Shown here: positions 7,449 to 10,647 of the stretch, piece after piece
How positions within the stretch are numbered: the stretch's first letter is position 1
Layout: each line of letters begins with the position of its first letter
Assembly: GCA_015661965.1 (NCBI GenBank)
Contig: DQVA01000313.1
Coordinates: forward strand, 1 to 10,647
Source: Candidatus Bipolaricaulota bacterium
GTDB lineage: Bacteria; Bipolaricaulota; Bipolaricaulia; Bipolaricaulales; Bipolaricaulaceae
Reading direction: 5' to 3'
DNA: 10,647 bases
Notes under the pieces: model-generated
Told to the model about the DNA's origin: nothing
The model's database searches: none
The model's input: the letters and a program-made list of their open reading frames with translations, nothing else
Position numbers and translations under genes: made by a program

Positions 7449-7450
7449 GC

Positions 7451-8422
7451 TCAGATGAGCCCCTGGGCAGCCAGCACCCCCACGCCCCCCAGGTAGGTCA
7501 AGAACAACAGCAACGAGGCCGGTTCCGGCCCCCGGGCGAGCTTCCCCGCCCGCACTTGCAGTGCCCCCATGGCCAGGGCGGTGAGGGCAATGCCCAATCC
7601 CGCCACCAACACCAGGGACCAGGCATCCGCCCCCAGCGCCCCCAGGATGGGCTTCCCATAGGTAAGGTCGGCGAAGAACACGGTGACCACGTTGAACATG
7701 TTGGACCCGAAGATATCCCCGGCCAGGAGGTCGTAGGCCCCCAGCCGCAGCGCCCCCAGCGAGGCTGCCACCTCCGGAAGGGAAGTGGCCAGCGCCACCA
7801 GCAGGGAGCCGATCACCGATTGGGCTATCCCGGTCCCCTCGGCGATGACCTTGGCCGCGTAGGTGAGGGCCACCCCGGCCACCACGATCACCACCGCGGA
7901 CACCACCGCCTGAAGCGGGGCCCGGCCCACGGTGACCCCTGCCTCCCCCGGCGTTCCCTCTTCCTGCCGAAACTGGGCGTAGACAGCCATCAGATAAAAC
8001 AAGAGGATCCCCAGGGAGATCAAGGACACGCGACCCAGGCTGGGGCCCCCGCCCACTGCAATGGCCATCAGCACCACCGCGGTGAGGAACACGGTCCCGG
8101 CGGCGGACAGGGTATGGGAGGGGGAAAGCCGGCGGAAGAAAGCCACCCCGGACAGGGTGCCCATCAGCCCCAGGATCCCCAGGTTGAACGCGTTGGAGCC
8201 CAGGGCGTTGCCCACCGCGATCCCTGGGGCAGCGATCCCTCCCCCGGTCATGGTGGCCACCAATTCCGGCAGCGAGGTGACCACCGCCACCAGGATAAAC
8301 CCGATCCAGCCTTGGGACAGGCCGGTGGCCCGGGCGATGCGTTCGGCGGACCGAGCCAGCAATTGCCCGGCCCACAGGATGGCCCCCGCCGAGGCGGCGA
8401 AGACCAGCCAGGCTCCGGTCAC
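7451..8422 (-). CDS. Calcium/cation antiporter (CaCA family, sodium/calcium exchanger-like)
   Basis: Encodes 323 aa of an integral membrane protein with about ten hydrophobic segments. It carries the two inverted alpha-repeats of the CaCA superfamily. Repeat 1 has TSLPE at 49-53 and GNALGSNAFN at 71-80; repeat 2 has TSLPE at 213-217 and GDIFGSNMFN at 235-244. By comparison with the archaeal NCX_Mj structure, E53, N80, E217 and N244 should line the ion site. A short charged loop (about 150-165) separates the halves. Family members exchange Na+ (or H+) for Ca2+ or other cations; the true ions cannot be read from the sequence. GTG at 8422 is chosen because AGGAGG lies 6 nt upstream and the GTGA overlaps the rpiB stop. 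A longer in-frame reading to 8548 has a charged, non-membrane N-terminus lying over rpiB and is unlikely. Confidence 0.92.
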   Translation of the reverse strand: MTGAWLVFAASAGAILWAGQLLARSAERIARATGLSQGWIGFILVAVVTSLPELVATMTGGGIAAPGIAVGNALGSNAFNLGILGLMGTLSGVAFFRRLSPSHTLSAAGTVFLTAVVLMAIAVGGGPSLGRVSLISLGILLFYLMAVYAQFRQEEGTPGEAGVTVGRAPLQAVVSAVVIVVAGVALTYAAKVIAEGTGIAQSVIGSLLVALATSLPEVAASLGALRLGAYDLLAGDIFGSNMFNVVTVFFADLTYGKPILGALGADAWSLVLVAGLGIALTALAMGALQVRAGKLARGPEPASLLLFLTYLGGVGVLAAQGLI

Positions 8423-8856
8423 CCAGCCCCTCCTTCCTCGATGAGCCGTAGTCTCCGGACGTGCCTGCCTCCTTGAAACCCCGTCTCCAGGAAAACCTGG
8501 AGGATGGCCAGGGCCTGCCCCGGTCCCACTACCCGCCCCCCCAGGCACAGCACGTTGGCGTCGTTGTGGGCGCGGGCCATGCGGGCCATGTACTCACTGG
8601 TGCACAGGGCAGCCCGGATCCCCGCCACCCGGGAGGCGGCGATCGACATGCCGATCCCGGTGCCGCAGATGAGCACCCCCAGGTCCGCCTCTCCACTTGA
8701 CACCAGCCGTGCCACTCGCAGGGCATAGATGGGGTAGTCGGTGGAACTGGTGTCATGGGTGCCCACATCGATCACCTCGTGGCCGGAGAGCCCCTCCTCC
8801 AACAGCACCTGCTTGAGCCCGTAGCCGGCATGATCCGCCCCGATCGCGATCCTCAT
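8419..8856 (-). CDS. rpiB: Ribose-5-phosphate isomerase B
   Basis: Encodes 145 aa, typical of RpiB, which interconverts ribose 5-phosphate and ribulose 5-phosphate in the non-oxidative pentose phosphate pathway (cytoplasm). Landmarks are GADHAG at 6-11, STDYPIYA at 38-45, the phosphate loop and active-site cysteine in ICGTGIGMSIAA (Cys64), and RAHNDANVLCLGGRVVG from 95, with His97 as the expected ring-opening residue. A GRH motif at 130-132 also matches the family. The stretch usually reading SIAAN reads SIAAS here (Ser75), a mild change near the substrate loop. ATG at 8856 overlaps the glycosyltransferase stop (ATGA) and begins with the canonical MRIAIGADHAG. An in-frame TTG at 8889 would add 11 unlikely residues. 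No clear SD precedes ATG 8856, which suggests translational coupling. LacA/LacB homologues are less likely given the lack of lactose genes. Confidence 0.94.
   Translation of the reverse strand: MRIAIGADHAGYGLKQVLLEEGLSGHEVIDVGTHDTSSTDYPIYALRVARLVSSGEADLGVLICGTGIGMSIAASRVAGIRAALCTSEYMARMARAHNDANVLCLGGRVVGPGQALAILQVFLETGFQGGRHVRRLRLIEEGGAG
8429..8434 (-). promoter_or_regulatory. Ribosome binding site of the antiporter gene (AGGAGG)
   Basis: Consensus AGGAGG, 6 nt upstream of GTG 8422, inside the 3' end of rpiB. It rejects the longer in-frame start for the antiporter. Confidence 0.65.
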
Positions 8857-9488
8857 AGCTTTTTCAAAAGTGACCGCAGGATGTCCCAATACATGGCCAT
8901 CCTGTCCCAGAGGCCGGAGGTGAAACCGCGCTTTTCCTCCTTACGCACGTGGCTTACCCCCTCCAGGACCACCTTCTTGTGCTTCCAGCCCTCCTTGAAC
9001 GCCACCTTGGTGAGGGCGGCTTCCACCCCGAACTCCATCTCGTCCACCGCGTGCCGCAAGCGCTCCCACACCCGACGGGACAGGACCCGTTGTCCGGACA
9101 GGAAGGGGACGATCTTCATGGACAGGTCGGTCCCGGCCCGGCCCTCTTTGAACACCCCGATCACGATCTCGGCGTCGCCTTGCTTGTAGGCGGCAAGCAG
9201 CTTGTGCACGTGCTCCGGACGTAGGCCCACCAGGTCCGCGTCCAGGAACAAAAGCACGTCCCCTTCCGCCGCCTTGACGCCGGCATCCAACGCCGCCGCC
9301 TTGCCCCGGTTCTCCGGAAGCCGCACCAGCTTCACGCCGTAGCGGGCAGCCACCTCGGCGGTGCTATCGGTGGAGCCGTCGTCCACCACCACGATCTCGT
9401 GCACCGCACCCGACTGGAGGAGAGGGGCGATCACGGCACCGATGCGCTCGGCTTCGTTGTACGCTGGGATTACGGCTGAAACTTTCAT
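8853..9488 (-). CDS. Family 2 glycosyltransferase (GT-A fold)
   Basis: Encodes 211 aa. The N-terminus MKVSAVIPAYNE, VVVDDGSTD (33-41), ENRGKAAALDAG (59-70) and the metal-binding FLDADL (81-86) are standard GT2 features for a nucleotide-sugar transferase. A later SGQRVLSR segment (131-138) and FGVEAALT (153-160) resemble short GT2 enzymes of the dolichyl-phosphate mannose synthase / glucosyl-3-phosphoglycerate synthase type. No transmembrane segments are visible, so it is probably cytosolic or peripheral. Donor and acceptor sugars cannot be assigned. The ATG at 9488 matches the family N-terminus, but no SD is seen; the predicted mRNA leader is only about 24 nt. It is the first gene after the promoter at 9519-9547 and overlaps rpiB by 4 nt, so it heads the long minus-strand unit. 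Confidence 0.9.
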   Translation of the reverse strand: MKVSAVIPAYNEAERIGAVIAPLLQSGAVHEIVVVDDGSTDSTAEVAARYGVKLVRLPENRGKAAALDAGVKAAEGDVLLFLDADLVGLRPEHVHKLLAAYKQGDAEIVIGVFKEGRAGTDLSMKIVPFLSGQRVLSRRVWERLRHAVDEMEFGVEAALTKVAFKEGWKHKKVVLEGVSHVRKEEKRGFTSGLWDRMAMYWDILRSLLKKL

Positions 9489-9518
9489 TGGGCTGGAACG
9501 CGGTCTTAGCGCAAAGGC

Positions 9519-9547
9519 AGTATAGCGTGCCGAACCGGGAAGATCAA
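9519..9547 (-). promoter_or_regulatory. Sigma-A/sigma-70 type promoter of the minus-strand operon
   Basis: Read on the minus strand, the 72-nt gap between the helicase gene and the glycosyltransferase gene holds TTGATC (9542-9547) and TATACT (9519-9524), separated by exactly 17 nt. These match the -35 and -10 consensus in 4 and 5 of 6 positions. Transcription should start near 9512, giving a leader of about 24 nt. The local A/T-rich bases stand out in this G/C-rich window. No operator-like palindrome is obvious. Confidence 0.65.
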
Positions 9548-9560
9548 ATGCGAATCGTGG

Positions 9561-10647
9561 CTAGCCGGAGAAGATCTCCAGCAAAGCGGCGCGCAGCTCC
9601 ATAGGCCCGGCCACCAGCCGGGCAGGGACCGGCAACTCCCGCAGGAATCGAACCCCGTAGTGGCGGCTGGCGACCCGCGAATCGGAGAGCACGATGGCGC
9701 CCCGGTCCTGTGGGGTCCGGATCAGCCTGCCCACCCCCTGCCGCAGTTTGAGCACCGCCCGGGGGAGGAACAGGGAGGTGAACGGGTCCTCCCCCCGGCT
9801 CCGCAGGCGTTCGCCCTCCGCTTGGGCCAATGGATCGGTGGGCACCGGGAACGGAAGCCGGGTGATGAAAAGCATCTCCAGCTGCTCCCCGGGGAGATCC
9901 ACCCCCTCCCACATGGTGTCCAAGCCCAGGAGCACCACCGGAGGTGGGTGGCGGCGGAACTGGGCCAGCAACCCGTCCCGCTCCCCATCGATCCCCTGCG
10001 CCAGGGCCGGCACCCCGGCCAACGCCTCCCGGGTGGCGGAAAGAAGTCTGCGGGAGGTGAACAAGGCCAGGGCCCGGCAGGGCACCTCCTCCAGCGCCGT
10101 ACCGATCAGCCGGGCCAGGGCCCTCGGGTAGTCGGGGTCGTCCGGGAACGGCAGCCCGGTGACCACGAACGCCCGCACCCGCTCGAAGGAAAACGGAGAG
10201 GGCCAGGACCGGAACGTGGTGCGGCCCGTGGGGATGCCCAGCTCGCGGGCCAGGTGCCCCGCATCCCTGCCCACAGCCAGGGTGGCGGAGGTGAGCACGG
10301 CCCCAGCGAGCTGGGACCAGAGCCCGCCCGCCAGGAGTGGTGCCAGCTCCACGGGGCTGGCCCGCAGGACCGGCCCGGCCGGGGTCCGCTCCCAGAAGTA
10401 CACGTAGTCCTCCAGGGACTGGTCGAGGAGGGCGGCGGCGGTGTCGCCCAGTCGGGCCGCCTCCTGGGCCAAGGCCCGCCAGCGCTCCGCCACCTCCTCC
10501 CCCTCCCCCCGCTCCGCCGCCTTCCCCAGCTCGCGGGCCAGCTCGTACAAGCCCCCAACCAGGGCCTGCCCGGCCGTCCCCGCCAAGTCTTGCTCGCCGA
10601 ACCGGGTCGGCTCCTCCGGAACGCGCGGGGTCAAGGCCCGCCAGAAC
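9561..10647 (-). CDS. DinG-family ATP-dependent helicase (C-terminal part, cut by window edge)
   Basis: About 361 codons are visible, with the frame open to the right edge, so the N-terminus lies outside the window. The part present is the second helicase domain of the XPD/DinG superfamily 2. It shows LTSATL at about 10278-10295, an ALFTSRRLL segment typical of motif IV, the LLGLDTMWEGVDLPGE motif V region and QGVGRLIR (motif VI, 9717-9740) followed by DRGAIVLSDSR. Such enzymes unwind DNA or DNA-RNA hybrids, often in repair or replication-fork restart. The Walker A motif, DEAH box and any Fe-S cysteines would be in the missing half, so DinG, YoaA and a DinG/exonuclease fusion cannot be told apart. 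The TTG at 10634 is only an internal codon. The TAG stop lies 14 nt before the -35 box of the next gene, with no intrinsic terminator seen between. Confidence 0.88.
   Translation of the reverse strand, partial: FWRALTPRVPEEPTRFGEQDLAGTAGQALVGGLYELARELGKAAERGEGEEVAERWRALAQEAARLGDTAAALLDQSLEDYVYFWERTPAGPVLRASPVELAPLLAGGLWSQLAGAVLTSATLAVGRDAGHLARELGIPTGRTTFRSWPSPFSFERVRAFVVTGLPFPDDPDYPRALARLIGTALEEVPCRALALFTSRRLLSATREALAGVPALAQGIDGERDGLLAQFRRHPPPVVLLGLDTMWEGVDLPGEQLEMLFITRLPFPVPTDPLAQAEGERLRSRGEDPFTSLFLPRAVLKLRQGVGRLIRTPQDRGAIVLSDSRVASRHYGVRFLRELPVPARLVAGPMELRAALLEIFSG

Noticed and set aside
7214..8476. A 420-codon plus-strand frame antisense to rho, the antiporter gene and rpiB.
   Set aside because: Its translation is low-complexity (Gly/Gln/Pro/His-rich) with no domain, as expected antisense to GC-rich codons; the opposite strand carries three recognised families.
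8423..8548. Longer N-terminus for the antiporter.
   Set aside because: The added residues are charged and Gly/Arg/Pro-rich, overlap rpiB, and lack an SD; GTG 8422 has AGGAGG at ideal spacing.

Overview
This is an ordinary bacterial chromosomal segment, GC-rich and tightly packed with housekeeping genes. There are nearly no gaps, many GTG starts, strong Shine-Dalgarno (SD) sites and one clear sigma-A/sigma-70 type promoter. The holB-ricT pair and the murA/rho/M23 neighbourhood recall Firmicutes-type gene order. The strong G/C bias and Arg/Ala/Leu/Gly-rich proteins would also fit a deep-branching or thermophilic lineage such as Bipolaricaulota. I cannot place the organism more exactly from sequence alone.

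Layout: bases 1-48 may be the tail of an upstream gene. From 61 to 1772 on the plus strand lie holB (DNA polymerase III delta-prime) and ricT (PSP1/YaaT family), overlapping by 19 nt. ricT then runs tail-to-tail into a long minus-strand cluster, and the two 3' ends overlap by 50 nt (1723-1772). In transcription order (right to left) the cluster is a family-2 glycosyltransferase, rpiB, a Ca2+/cation antiporter, rho, a LysM-M23 peptidase, murA, hflX and an MscS-type channel. All eight genes overlap or nearly touch (gaps from -22 to +15 nt). A promoter, TTGATC-17-TATACT, sits at 9519-9547 just upstream of the first gene. Upstream of it, on the same strand and cut by the window edge, is the C-terminal part of a DinG-family helicase.

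How the genes fit together: the minus-strand unit joins cell-envelope functions (MurA for peptidoglycan precursor, M23 for peptidoglycan remodelling, a glycosyltransferase, an antiporter, a mechanosensitive channel) with transcription termination (Rho), ribosome rescue or assembly (HflX) and pentose-phosphate isomerisation (RpiB). The chain of stop-start overlaps suggests one translationally coupled transcript. The plus-strand pair belongs to the replication clamp loader and the Ric (YaaT/YmcA/YlbF) system.

I found no CRISPR array, mobile element, tRNA, rRNA, riboswitch or undescribed defence or biosynthetic system. The observations most worth checking are regulatory: rho embedded in an operon without its own leader, the convergent overlap of ricT and mscS with a hairpin in it, and the contrast between starts with strong SD sites and starts with none. 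No gene-free stretch exceeds 100 bases.
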